Source: Nannochloropsis oceanica (lineage: Eukaryota; Sar; Eustigmatophyceae; Eustigmatales; Monodopsidaceae). From it: DNA of 64,000 nt. Below, piece by piece: positions 9,461 through 22,705 of this stretch. Position 1 is the first letter of the stretch. The number at the start of each line of letters is the position of its first letter. The stretch lies in contig CP038132.1 in assembly GCA_004519485.1 (NCBI GenBank), positions 124,001 to 188,000 on the forward strand, written 5' to 3'. Both the position numbers and the translations under genes were made by a program. A model generated the notes under the pieces. The model made no database searches, was not told the DNA's origin, and saw only the letters and a program-made list of their open reading frames with translations.

Positions 9461-10563
9461 CTAGTGGAAGTAGGTGTTGGGTCGAACGGCCTTGTAGACG
9501 CCACGCAGGCTCTTGGTGGGCGGTCGCTGGATGCGGTGGGGCAACGGAAACTTAATCTTTGAATTCTGTGAAAATGGAAGAGGAAAGGAAAGAGAGAAGT
9601 GTGATGCGTGGGTGATTGGGCGCAGAGGCAGCTTAAAGGGAAAAAATGCAGACACTACACTATGTATGATGCTGTCAATATCAACACACACCATGGCACC
9701 CTTCCTGCCCCCTCCTCTCATTCAAAAGCGGCCGACTGCGCTAGATACGTACATGGTACTGCATAGTGTGTGTGCGCTTGGCGTCTTTGGCGGTCACGAC
9801 CCCCGTGCGAATGATCTGGATAGAGCGGAACCGAGCACGGTGGCGACCCGCCATCTCCGAGTAGAGCTGGTCAACGGCGCCAGTGAGAGTCAAGTCACGA
9901 TACTCGCGGTACATGTTGTGGGTGCCGGAGCGGGAGTCATATTTGAGCCAGATGGCGTAATTCTTGACGATGCGGGCGTTGCGTTCAACAAGCTCGTTGA
10001 CGTCCAGAATCTCGCCCGTGGTCTTCTTCATTTTGTGCATCTGGTGCAGAAAGTACCAGAAGCGGGACTTGGCCACTACTTCGTTTGGCGCAAAGATCTT
10101 CATCCGAAACACCGTGGGGTTGGGGTGAGCCTCAGTGGGCACGTGCCGTCCCACTACCTGGTACTGACGGAGCCGCGATTGCTTGGGAGGGGGAGAGAGA
10201 GACTTAAGTTCGGGGGAAACCGTGCACGTGTGGGCATGCAGCGCAACATTAAGGGGGAAAGGTGCTCAGAACATGGAAACAGAGGGTGCGGACATGCACA
10301 GGGACATGAAATGACTTTTCGAAGGGCAGATGATGCAGTGGATGGACGAAGCGAGGGGGCCAGGCTTGGTAGGTCAATCCGCAACACCCATACCTCACCA
10401 TAGCAACAGCATACCATTATCAATAACCCTAAACAACAAGAAGCAGGGCTGCAAGACCGTAAGAGGCATCGTTGCCCCCACAAAGCAAACCATGATCATC
10501 CCAATCCACCCCTCATTCTCTTCTCCTCCCTCCATCGAGTAGACCCCCGCGACTTACCACCAT
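9461..10563 (-). CDS. RPL18A: 60S ribosomal protein eL20 (L18a)
   Basis: Three coding exons on the minus strand: 10563-10558 (only ATG GTG), 10181-9753 and 9565-9461, for 179 aa. The joins give MVQSRLRQYQVVGR... and ...TMQYH/NSKIKFPLPHR, both matching the family. Other diagnostic stretches are MKIFAPNEVVAKSRFWYFL, YDSRSGTHNMYREYRDLT and RHRARFRSIQII. The protein is a structural component of the large cytosolic ribosomal subunit. The first coding exon is just two codons, followed by a 376-nt intron; an early, relatively long first intron is common in ribosomal protein genes and often carries expression elements. It is convergent with the VTE6-like gene and divergent from the CLASP-like gene. 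Confidence 0.95.
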
Positions 10564-11502
10564 GACTGACTCGAACAACAATTGACGCTCTCCTCAGGAA
10601 GCAAGAAACCCTGCGGTCATGTGCGGATGTATATGGATAGATAAGAGTGAGTAAATGTCAAAGACATACGAAAAAAAACTAGCGTGAGGCAACGGAGAGA
10701 CGAAAGAAGGCAAGTCAGGAGGCGGATGGTGGAAAAGCCCACAACCAACGCTTCTGATGACCGCCTCCTCCCATCCTTGACCACAGTTACACACTGTGCC
10801 AAAATGAGGCACGTTTAATCTCTTTTCTACGTAACAAGATTGATCAAACGCAGTGAGTCGTGGGGTGGGGGGGGGCAAACGGCACAGTGAGGAAGCCGTG
10901 AGTGGTTTGCAGGCCTTGGGTTTTCCACACATAATAATATATTGATGAAATATAACATTGACTTGGTCAAGGCAAAGCACCGTGTTTCATTTAAGGATTT
11001 TTTGACACGTGCCGAAACAGGCCAACTCTAGACCTTGCAGGATCTACTCCAAGGGGAGAAGAGCTCAAATCCTCTGCACTGGAACAAACTTGGAGCCTGT
11101 GCTGTGCGGCTCTGACACACATGTATGCCCATTTTCGTCAATCTCGTCTTCACACATCATCGCCGAAGGAACCTCCCCCCCTCGGTTGTCCTAAGGAGTC
11201 CTTCCAAGCACCTACCTTCCCTTAGACTTGTGACGTGTTCCCAGAGGCATACACCCTTCAATCTTCATTTTGACGAAAGTTTTTGGCCTGTGTCGCCGAC
11301 ATTGATTTGTCCTTTGTCCATTTGTCCTTAGGTGCCTTACTTAGTCTCCCTCTATGCCATATATTCTAATTTCAAATATGCCAGCCAGCAGTTTACAAGA
11401 CAGCAATGTCTACAACGAGAAGTTGCACATTACATGCCCCACATATGCCATGTCCAAGTTGGATTACAAATTCTTTCGTTTTTTTTACCCGCACAGGCAA
11501 AC
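10564..11502. promoter_or_regulatory. Divergent intergenic region RPL18A / CLASP-like
   Basis: 939 bp between two divergent starts. It contains a G-run near 10863-10874 and, just before the CLASP-like ATG, TTTTTTTACCCGCACAG, which looks like a splice acceptor; a 5' UTR intron or an upstream coding exon of that gene is therefore possible. No RNA gene recognised. Confidence 0.45.
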
Positions 11503-14500
11503 ATGGACGCGGCAGATGCCGATGACACCACTACCCCTACCACCAATATAAGCAACCGGGGCTTTGATTTGGTCGGCTTCACGTTGGCTTTGGACAACTT
11601 GACACTTCTGGTGAGTACCTCGTCATTCATTCACTTCCTCGTTCTCCCCTCTTAGACAAGAAGGAGGAAAATGTGCCGATGAACCTGGCTTATATTTGTA
11701 TGTACATCTTCTCACTCATACACATCTCAATCAAACTTCTTTTAACAGGTGGAAGATGAATCCCGGCGTGGAGATCTGACCTCCATGCACAACCTGCTGA
11801 GGCGCGTTCAAAAGCTCTACAAGATTTTGAGAGAGAAAGCAGAGGTGGCCGATCCGGATGTCATGGTGGCGCTCGGCAAGGTTCTGGCCTTTTTCCTAAA
11901 TCTCGATCGCGTCAAGGACGAGCCGCTTTGTCGCGAGGCCTGCAATTTTGTCTCTCTTTTAGCTCGCGGATGGACGTACCGTGGTGCTGAATTTGCTATG
12001 ATCGTGACGCCTGATTTGCTGGCATGCCTGGAGAAGGGGGACGGTGCCGTGAACAGCTCAGCCTATCAGGGTATGTGTGCTATTGTTTCCCACTGCTACG
12101 AAGCGGAAGGGCGCTTGCTTGCACTGATTTTGGATGCCATGAACGGCAATACTCGGCGTCAGCTTTATCAGCTCATCAAAATTGCGATTGAGAAGTGGCC
12201 CCCGTCCTCCGTCAAGGCGCACATGGCGGCCCTCCGGGAGGTGAGGCGTGTATAGTGGCGTGTGATGTGATTACTCCCACACGATGCTCCTTTTGGTTTC
12301 TCTGCTCTATGCTTCCGTCGAATCCTCTTTTCCTTCTCGAGCTTGCCTCGCCTTGCTTGAAGTTCTTCTGTATCTGTCGGTCCTCACTCACTTACGCTCC
12401 TTTCAACTCATTTCGATTCCCCCCCTGCCCCCCAACATACACAGCGTCTTGCACTCGACATCATGTCCACAAGCAGGTTCCACCGCGAGTGGTCAACGCA
12501 AAGCTTCTTGATGCTCACCCGCAAATATCCAGAGCAAGGTGTACAGGCCTTTCACAGGCTCACAAAAGAGACGCAGAGTCGACTTTTGCGCGATCATCCG
12601 ATCCTCCAAGCATCCATGCCCCGGCACACGCGACGCGGCAGCAGCAACAGCGGCAACAGCAGCAACAGCTCCTCCGTGACCTCCCAGTCCCTGTTGATCT
12701 CCCCGTTGACTTCGGCGTCATTTACTTCACCGCTGCCTGCAAGAAAGCGCCTGTCGGGCAGTACTGCTGCTGCAGCAGCAGCAGGGGAAGGAGGTCCGCC
12801 GGTCACAAAACCTTCCTCGTCCGACAGCCAGCAAGAGCTCCACCAAAAATTGCTGAAATTTAAATTGGAGAATAACCCCCGCTTCAAAGATGCGGCGCTG
12901 CAAGCAGCACTGGTATGTGACACCGTTAGGGCCTTCGGATTAAGTGTTACTGCTCATTCTTATACTCACAAGTCCTAATAATTTCTCTTCTTCGTTTCCA
13001 TCCATTAAACACAGTCCCGTCCAGTGGCCTGGGAACTCTCTTCAGACGATGGCTCCACGAGCAGCTCCATTCGAAGCGATGGAACGGGGCCGAACAGCGG
13101 CTCCCGAGATGCGAACAGCGCCAGCCGGCGGGCCGAGCAGATGCTTCGGCACAAGATGAACGTGATGTCGCCCACGGACTATCACTTGATTGCCGAGGCC
13201 CACGCCAACAATAGGTTGCTGGTGGGGGGGCTGGCCAGCCCTAAGAGCCCAATGATTCTCTTCCAGCAGGATCTTAATCACAGATTGGCGAACTTAGATC
13301 ACATGAGGGAGGAGGATGCAGTCATGCCAGCGATTGCTCAAGCGGCGGCTCCAGCAGATCCAGCAGCAGCAGCCGCTGCTGAAGCGGGGAGATTGGATGA
13401 GGGCGGGAATGTCGCGGAGCAATATCTAGACTGTAACACTCGCGCTGCCGCCCAATTCAACCAGAATGAGGACCACTACGAAGGCGACGACGAAAACACC
13501 AGCACCATTCAAGGCAGCAACAGCACCCGCAAGGGCATCGTTGCGACCTGCAATGGGCATTCCTTTTCTTCCCGTAAGTACAAAAAAGCAGAATCCAAAA
13601 ATACGAATTCCTCCATCTTATTTTACCTCCCTCTTTCACACACACGGTCCTAGGCAGCAAGCGCGTCTCCTTTGCAGACGAACTTATCGTTACCTTATCG
13701 CCAGCGACTCCGCTCTTCCTCCCTACCCCAATCCAGGATCGCTTCCAGCAAGATGACAGGAATTCGTTGGACGGATCAATTCGCCCTTCGGATGAGCAGG
13801 GATCGGATAAGGATGAGAGGGACGAAGAAGAGGATGTTGTGTGCTTTGACCATGATTCCGGCATAGACGAGCAAGATTTGAGTGTGTCTAAGAAGAGTTT
13901 GATAGGTGACAAAGCAGAAGAGGAAGAAAGGGAGATGGAGGCGGAGGACGAGAAGAAGAAGAAGGAGGAGAAGGATGAGGTGGGAAATGTGAACCCCAAG
14001 GAAGGGGAGAATGACGGGGAAATGGGAATGGGACTGAATCTGGGGTGGGATTTCCATTTCAGGACACAGGAGATCGAGTGCGTCAACCCGCGCAATTGTT
14101 CCTCTAGAGCTTACTTACTACTCCTGATTTCGATTTCGGTCTTTTTTGTTACGGGTCTTGTCAATTTCTTATCTGAGCAGGAAGCTCTCGGCATTGCGCC
14201 ACTGCTTCAGAGACAGAGAGCCACTGATGTTCACATCTCGCCAGAGCCCCGTCGAGAGAAAAGTAAACCCCCTCCTGTCGACATTGCCATCCCCAGAGCA
14301 AAGGACCCAAATGTGATAACGCCGATCATGGTGAATAGAGCGGATCCGACGAGTTCCCCCGAGCAGAAGCATTTGCCATTCCGGGAGCAGCAGAAGTGTG
14401 TCGGGGCTGATGATCTCAGTGTAATTGCGGGCATGGAGAGTTGTTTTGAACTTAAATCGCAGTCACGGCTGATGCGCAAGGACATTCAGCCGACACAGGA

Positions 14501-14606
14501 GAAGAATGTGTGGCACCACGTTCGTCATGCCATGGAACGTTTGATCAATTATCGGATGCTGGGTGTGTTATTAGGCTACACCCTGCTCTTCAGCTTCCTA
14601 CTGTAG
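11503..14606 (+). CDS. CLASP-like TOG protein with PP1 RVxF motif and hydrophobic C-terminal tail
   Basis: Five exons: 11503-11610, 11749-12240, 12445-12912, 13015-13573 and 13654-14606 (phases 0,0,0,1), 859 aa. Residues about 35-265 resemble the CLASP N-terminal TOG domain: paired helices with REACNFVSLLARGW, then IEKWPPSSVKAHMAALRE, then REWSTQSFLMLTRKYPEQ and a final LTKETQSRLL, parallel to the family's WP and FP...AE-L segments. This suggests tubulin binding. Ser/Ala-rich linkers follow. At about residues 545-551 is KRVSFAD, a strong PP1-docking motif, then an acidic and Lys/Glu-rich region. A hydrophobic segment lies near 693-713 and another at the extreme C-terminus (MLGVLLGYTLLFSFLL), consistent with a tail anchor. 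The first hydrophobic segment may be an unspliced intron: its DNA looks like a pyrimidine tract ending CTGAGCAG. However, the strong upstream donor candidate (GTGCGT) would change the downstream frame. Confidence 0.7.
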
Positions 14607-15032
14607 AATCGATGATTTACAAGCAATATTTTTTTTCGGATTTATGGATGTATGCGGATGTATGTGAAGTTAGTCTTCGGGACTAAAGCACACGCACAGC
14701 ACGTATGCATTCTCAGAGGGGAAAGATCATCCAAATGAAAAGTAAAGAGTGTGTCCAAAGATTCCCGCACGCTGAAGAATGAAGCTGAAAATAGTTGCCT
14801 TTCATTTTCATCTTTTTCTTCACTTTTGATTATTCAGACTCAGAATTTATTGACCCGTGTAGTAGCATTCCAACCTTTCAAAATTCTAAAATGATCACAT
14901 TTGAACAGATCGTACGTGGCAATCGTACGCTTTTCTCAAATCCTTCTTCGTCTAATTGACTTTTCTCAAATCCTTCTTCGTCTAATTGAACTTTGCGTTT
15001 TACTAGTCTTCTATTCCACCACCCTCTCAATT
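14607..15032. other. Convergent intergenic region with a 30-bp tandem duplication
   Basis: 426 bp between the stop codons of the CLASP-like gene and the aldehyde dehydrogenase. It is AT-rich, holds the two 3' UTRs and contains the 30-bp tandem repeat listed next. Confidence 0.6.
14930..14989. repeat. Perfect 30-bp tandem duplication
   Basis: The 30-mer beginning CTTTTCTCAAATCC and ending TCTAATTGA is present at 14930-14959 and again, without mismatch, at 14960-14989. Confidence 0.95.
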
Positions 15033-16848
15033 TCAGAGCTTCGCGATATTATACCAACCCAGAGGATTGGCCGTAACATGCGTGACAATCTGCTTCGTCT
15101 CCAAATAAGATTTCAAGCCCTCCCTACCTAAATCTCTTCCCAACCCACTCCGCTTCATGCCCCCCCAGGGCAGTTGTGAAAAACAAGGCTGGCTACAATT
15201 CCTCCACACGCAACCCACCCGCAACTGCTCTGTCACCCGATTCAGCTGTGCCACGTCCCCCGAGAATACCGCACCCGCCAGTCCAAACTCCGTATCATTA
15301 GCTAACCTGATAGCCTCCTCCTCGGTGCTGAATGGCAACACCGACAAGACCGGCCCAAAAATCTCGTTGCACCAAACCTCAGACGAGGTCGTTACCCCCG
15401 TCAAAATTGTGGGCCGCATGAAATATCCCCTTGGGCAATCTATCGGCCGCTCTCGCCCCGCGACAACAGTAGCCCCCTCTGCCTTTGCCCGGCTCACAAA
15501 ACCAAGAACTTTTTCGTATTGGCTCTTGTTGACCAGAGGCCCCATCCTCACGCCTTCCCCCAACGGGTTGCCAACCTTAACTTTATTGGTCTCTTCCACG
15601 AGCTTCTCGATAAATTGCTCGTATATTTTATCTTGGATTAGTAGGCGAGAAGTTGCAGAGCAGATTTGTCCATTTGTCCAGAAGCACCCGAACATGACCC
15701 ATTCTACGGTGCGGACGAGATCGCACGAGTCAAATACGATGGCTGGGCTTTTGCCACCGAGTTCTAAGGTAATATTCTTGATGCCCTTAGCCGCTGTATT
15801 TGTAGCAAAGAGAAGAAAGAATTAACGAGACAATGGCGTGCGTGCCAAGTGTGAGATTGTGTCCGTATATGTAGAGTAGCGTTCAAAGATGAGCGATTTA
15901 CACTGCTTGAAACGACATCACCTTACGCATCCAGAATAAGATGACAAACACGTTATCTTCCCTTTCACTCTCTTCCACTCTAGTTAAAACCAAAAACACG
16001 TACCAGCCGTCATAATCTTGATACCCGTCGGTACGGAGCCCGTAAACGTAATTTTGTCAATTGCATCATGATTAGACAATATCGATCCAATGTCCGGTCC
16101 ACCAGTCACGATATTGACCACCCCCGCAGGCATTCCAACTTGCTCTAACACCTTCGCAAAGGCAAGAGCCGTCAGTGGAGTCACCTCCGAAGGCTTAAGT
16201 ACGACCGTACAGCCGGCCGCCAGGGCGGGAGCCAGCTTCCAGGTGGCCATCAAGAGGGGGTAGTTCCAAGGCACGATGGCCGCGACTACCCCTACAGCTT
16301 CGTATCGCAAGGAGGCCGTATAGTCCACACCAGGCGGGAGATCCGTGACGGGCTCGTACTGCTTCCCGTCGAGCTCGCGGGCAAGACCAGCATAGTAAGT
16401 AAAGGTGCCGCTGACATCATCCAAGTCCCACATTGCCTCAGGTAGGGGCTTGCCATTATCCCGGGACTCTAGCTCCGCCAGCTCAGGCTTGTGGCGCTTG
16501 ACGGCTTGGGCAATGGCGTCCAAGTACTTCGCACGATCGGCGCCGCTGAGCGAGGACCAGTAGGGAAAGGCCCCGCGGGCGGCCTCTACGGCTTGATTCA
16601 CGTGAGATTCGGTGGCTAATATGGGGATGAGAAGTGGAGATGAGGGAGAACATGGGGATGTTTGTGAGTTTGAGGGGAGGTTCTTGCGGCTTTGTTCCTC
16701 TCATCTTCTCACCTGCAGGGGCGTTCACAATCAATTCTTCACTGGCAGGGTCGATGACCGGCATGGTCAACGGTGCCTCCATGAACTGGCCTCCGATGTA
16801 AAGCTTGAGCTGCAGTGCGTGGAGGTCTGCGAGGTTTGGGTACGCCAT
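15033..16848 (-). CDS. Betaine/aminoaldehyde dehydrogenase (ALDH10-like), C-terminal AKL
   Basis: Three exons on the minus strand, 16848-16713, 16615-16004 and 15793-15033 (both introns phase 1), 502 aa, typical for the family. The NAD-binding and active-site blocks are present: VPWNYPLLMATWKLAPALAAG, ITFTGSVPTG, LELGGKSP with the general-base Glu near residue 259, and NGQICSATSR with the catalytic Cys near residue 295; EIFGPVLSV and GGMKRSGLGRDLG follow. The enzyme should oxidise betaine aldehyde or aminoaldehydes to the acids (glycine betaine or GABA-type products). The last three residues, AKL, are an accepted PTS1, as in several plant ALDH10 enzymes, so peroxisomal location is likely. An in-frame ATG at 16911 would add 21 mostly Thr/Ser/Lys residues; I prefer 16848 because it matches the family start. 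The gene diverges from the OHCU decarboxylase gene across 431 bp. Confidence 0.92.
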
Positions 16849-17279
16849 AGTTTTGGTGGTAGTTGTTGTTTTAGTTGTGCTGTGGGGAGCAGCGGCGCGC
16901 TGTTGACTCAAGCTAAAGGAAAGGCTGTGGGAGATGCGGGAGATGTCTCGATCGATCGAGCTGCTACTGCTTTGCCTCTGTTCTTGTGGGCATAGAACAG
17001 GGGTAGGGCGGGCTTCAGTAGGAGCGGCTAAATAGCAAGAATGTGCTCGAATTTATGGGCAAGCGTTGTGGAGCGCGGTTACTATAGTATGCATGACATG
17101 CCGGAGCACTCAGGATGCTAACGCCCGCCTGCTGCCGTTAGAAGCGCACTCCCTAATAATGTGAACATCAACACACAGGTACTCTTCGTGACTCTAGCAC
17201 ACATCCATTACATGCGAACAGAAGACCATGTAAGAAGAGGGGTGGGGAAAAATGGCTAACCAGCGCTCCCCTTTATGTT
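16849..17279. promoter_or_regulatory. Divergent promoter of two PTS1-tagged enzymes
   Basis: 431 bp between the starts of the aldehyde dehydrogenase and the OHCU decarboxylase. Compatible with a bidirectional promoter; no specific element recognised. Confidence 0.5.
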
Positions 17280-18013
17280 ATGATTGACACGGCCTCTCCT
17301 TCATTTCCCATTCCTCATCACAAGGTCAAGCTAGACGGCTTGGCCAAGCTGAATGTCCTGCCAGTGACAGATCTGAAGACCGAGCTTCTCCGCATCTGCG
17401 GGTCCCGTGTTTGGGTAGAGGCCGTGGCCAAGACGTTCCCCCACACTTCGCCGGCATCTGTCCTGACAGCTATGGACAAGGCCTGGTGGTCCCTGTCCAA
17501 ACCCGATTACCTTGAGGCCTTCTCCGCTCACCCATGCATTGGAGACGCGGCGGCTTTGAAAAGGGTGAGTCATTGTGCCATGCAATTTATCGAATTTTAC
17601 TGTTTGGAAGACTTTTCAATGCGCCCTTTGCAGGAACGCAACCCACCTGTATATTTTTTATTTCTCCACAACATAATCAGAAATACGAGGCGGCGGCCAT
17701 GGTCACTAGCGGCACAGATTGTCCGGCATGGGAAGCAGACGAACAAAAAGGGACAATAGGTGCAAGCGAAGAGATATTGCAAAGCCTGGCGAAGCACAAC
17801 AGGTTGTACAAGGAACGTTTCGGGTACATCTTTTTGGTGTGTGCCACGGGCAAGACGGCTGATGAAATGCTTACCTTATTGAAAGCCCGTATGTGCAACG
17901 AAGCGGGCTATGAATTGACCGTGGCGGCGGCAGAACAATCGAAGATTACGGTAATGCGGCTGCACAAGCTCTTGACTTCGATGGGAGCGCAGGAGGACGC
18001 AAGTCGCTTATGA
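17280..18013 (+). CDS. OHCU decarboxylase (urate catabolism), PTS1 SRL
   Basis: Two exons, 17280-17564 and 17681-18013 (donor GTGAGT, acceptor AATCAG, phase 0), 205 aa. The family core is clear: AFSAHPCIGD with the catalytic His, WEADEQKGT, LAKHNRLYKERFGYIFLVCATGK, and the C-terminal AAAEQSKITVMRLHKLL. The enzyme decarboxylates 2-oxo-4-hydroxy-4-carboxy-5-ureidoimidazoline to (S)-allantoin, the third step after urate oxidase and HIU hydrolase. The C-terminus SRL is a PTS1, which fits peroxisomal urate breakdown. In plants this activity is fused to HIU hydrolase (allantoin synthase); here it stands alone. Confidence 0.92.
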
Positions 18014-18548
18014 GCGGAAGAGTATCGAATATGAAGGAAGACTGTGATTGATGATGATTGATATACTCTGCGAAGTTGTTTTTTTCACGAATCTTCTGTT
18101 CTTCCAAGAAATTGGTAAGTTTGCATTATTTCTTCTTGTCGTTTTGTACAATCCTCTCTTTCTATCTCTCTCTATAGCCAAATCACGCACGCATCCTCCT
18201 TCGTTGCAGTGTGGGTAGCCCTGCCCTGCACTGCCCTCTTTGATGGAATGATTCCCATAAAACGTGAAAGTCGCTTCAAAAATTTACCCTCTCTTCTATC
18301 ACTCGTATCCATCTTGCCCCTGACAGCTTGTTTTCTTCGTGCTGGGATGGGCTGCTTTTACTTACTACGACATGCCTGTGTACAACAAAAATCCCTCTCT
18401 CAATACTTTTCCACTCCCCTTCTCCGTGCATTACTTTTTATCACAAAGCCCTTCTCGGTGCATTACTTTTTATCACACGATCATTCCTCCTCCCTCGACC
18501 CACTTTTTATGCACTCTTTCATTAATCTGTCTGCTCTCACCCGTTCGA
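18014..18548. other. Convergent intergenic region with a 32-bp tandem repeat
   Basis: 535 bp between the OHCU decarboxylase and Doa10-like stop codons. Pyrimidine-rich on the plus strand. It contains the imperfect tandem repeat listed next; otherwise nothing recognised. Confidence 0.5.
18417..18480. repeat. Imperfect 32-bp tandem duplication
   Basis: CCCTTCTC[C/G]GTGCATTACTTTTTATCACA occurs at 18417 and again at 18449 with about one or two differences. Confidence 0.85.
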
Positions 18549-22022
<3,474 letters not shown>

Positions 22023-22705
22023 CTTCCGTACTTATGCTTGAGAGCATGTGTGATGTGTTGGTGTGTTGGTCCAGACGTTGCTATCACGAATACTTAAAAA
22101 GCCCACCACAATCATTTACAAACCTTTCATGTTCTCACCTTGCGTCGTAGGCCCCTACAGAGTCCACTCCGCGCTCTTTTGGGCGTTCAAGCAAGGCAAA
22201 GGCGTGATTGTCCTCGGGGGCCGCGGCGATTCCTTTCGTTTGACGACGCCTGGTTGCTGGCCTCCTCCAGTTCCAAGGTTTCAATGGTTTGTTCTTTGTG
22301 AGAGAAGGTGTGGAGGGGGGGGCGCATGAGAAGAGAGTCCACGTGTTTTCATGGCTTTGCCCACAGGTGACAAGAGAGGAAAGGAGGGGGGGTGCACGAG
22401 TCATCAGCATCTGCTGATGCAACCGACCGTCAACACCCGCCTGGGCAGGCCCCCTCCACCCTCCGGGCACGGGCAAAGGTCCTTGCATGTCAGTGCCCTC
22501 CATGCGTTGCATTCACTATGTAGCATGAATCTATAGAAGTTATACTGGCATACTACGTCGTGTTCTTTGTTTTCCCTGTCTCGTCTCTCTGAATCCCGCC
22601 CTGCTTGGCCTGCTCAAACAAGGTCTCATGCACCCCGTCGCTCATCATCCATCTCACGTTCTCTTTCCCACGCACACAGGGGAAAGACTGCACGCAGTCC
22701 CACCC
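22023..22705. promoter_or_regulatory. Divergent intergenic region Doa10-like / KEA
   Basis: 683 bp between divergent starts, holding both promoters and leaders. Short open frames lack coding character; no repeat or RNA gene recognised. Confidence 0.45.

Noticed and set aside
9513-10403. 296-codon plus-strand frame across RPL18A
   Set aside because: Covers exon and intron of RPL18A in antisense and has no domain.
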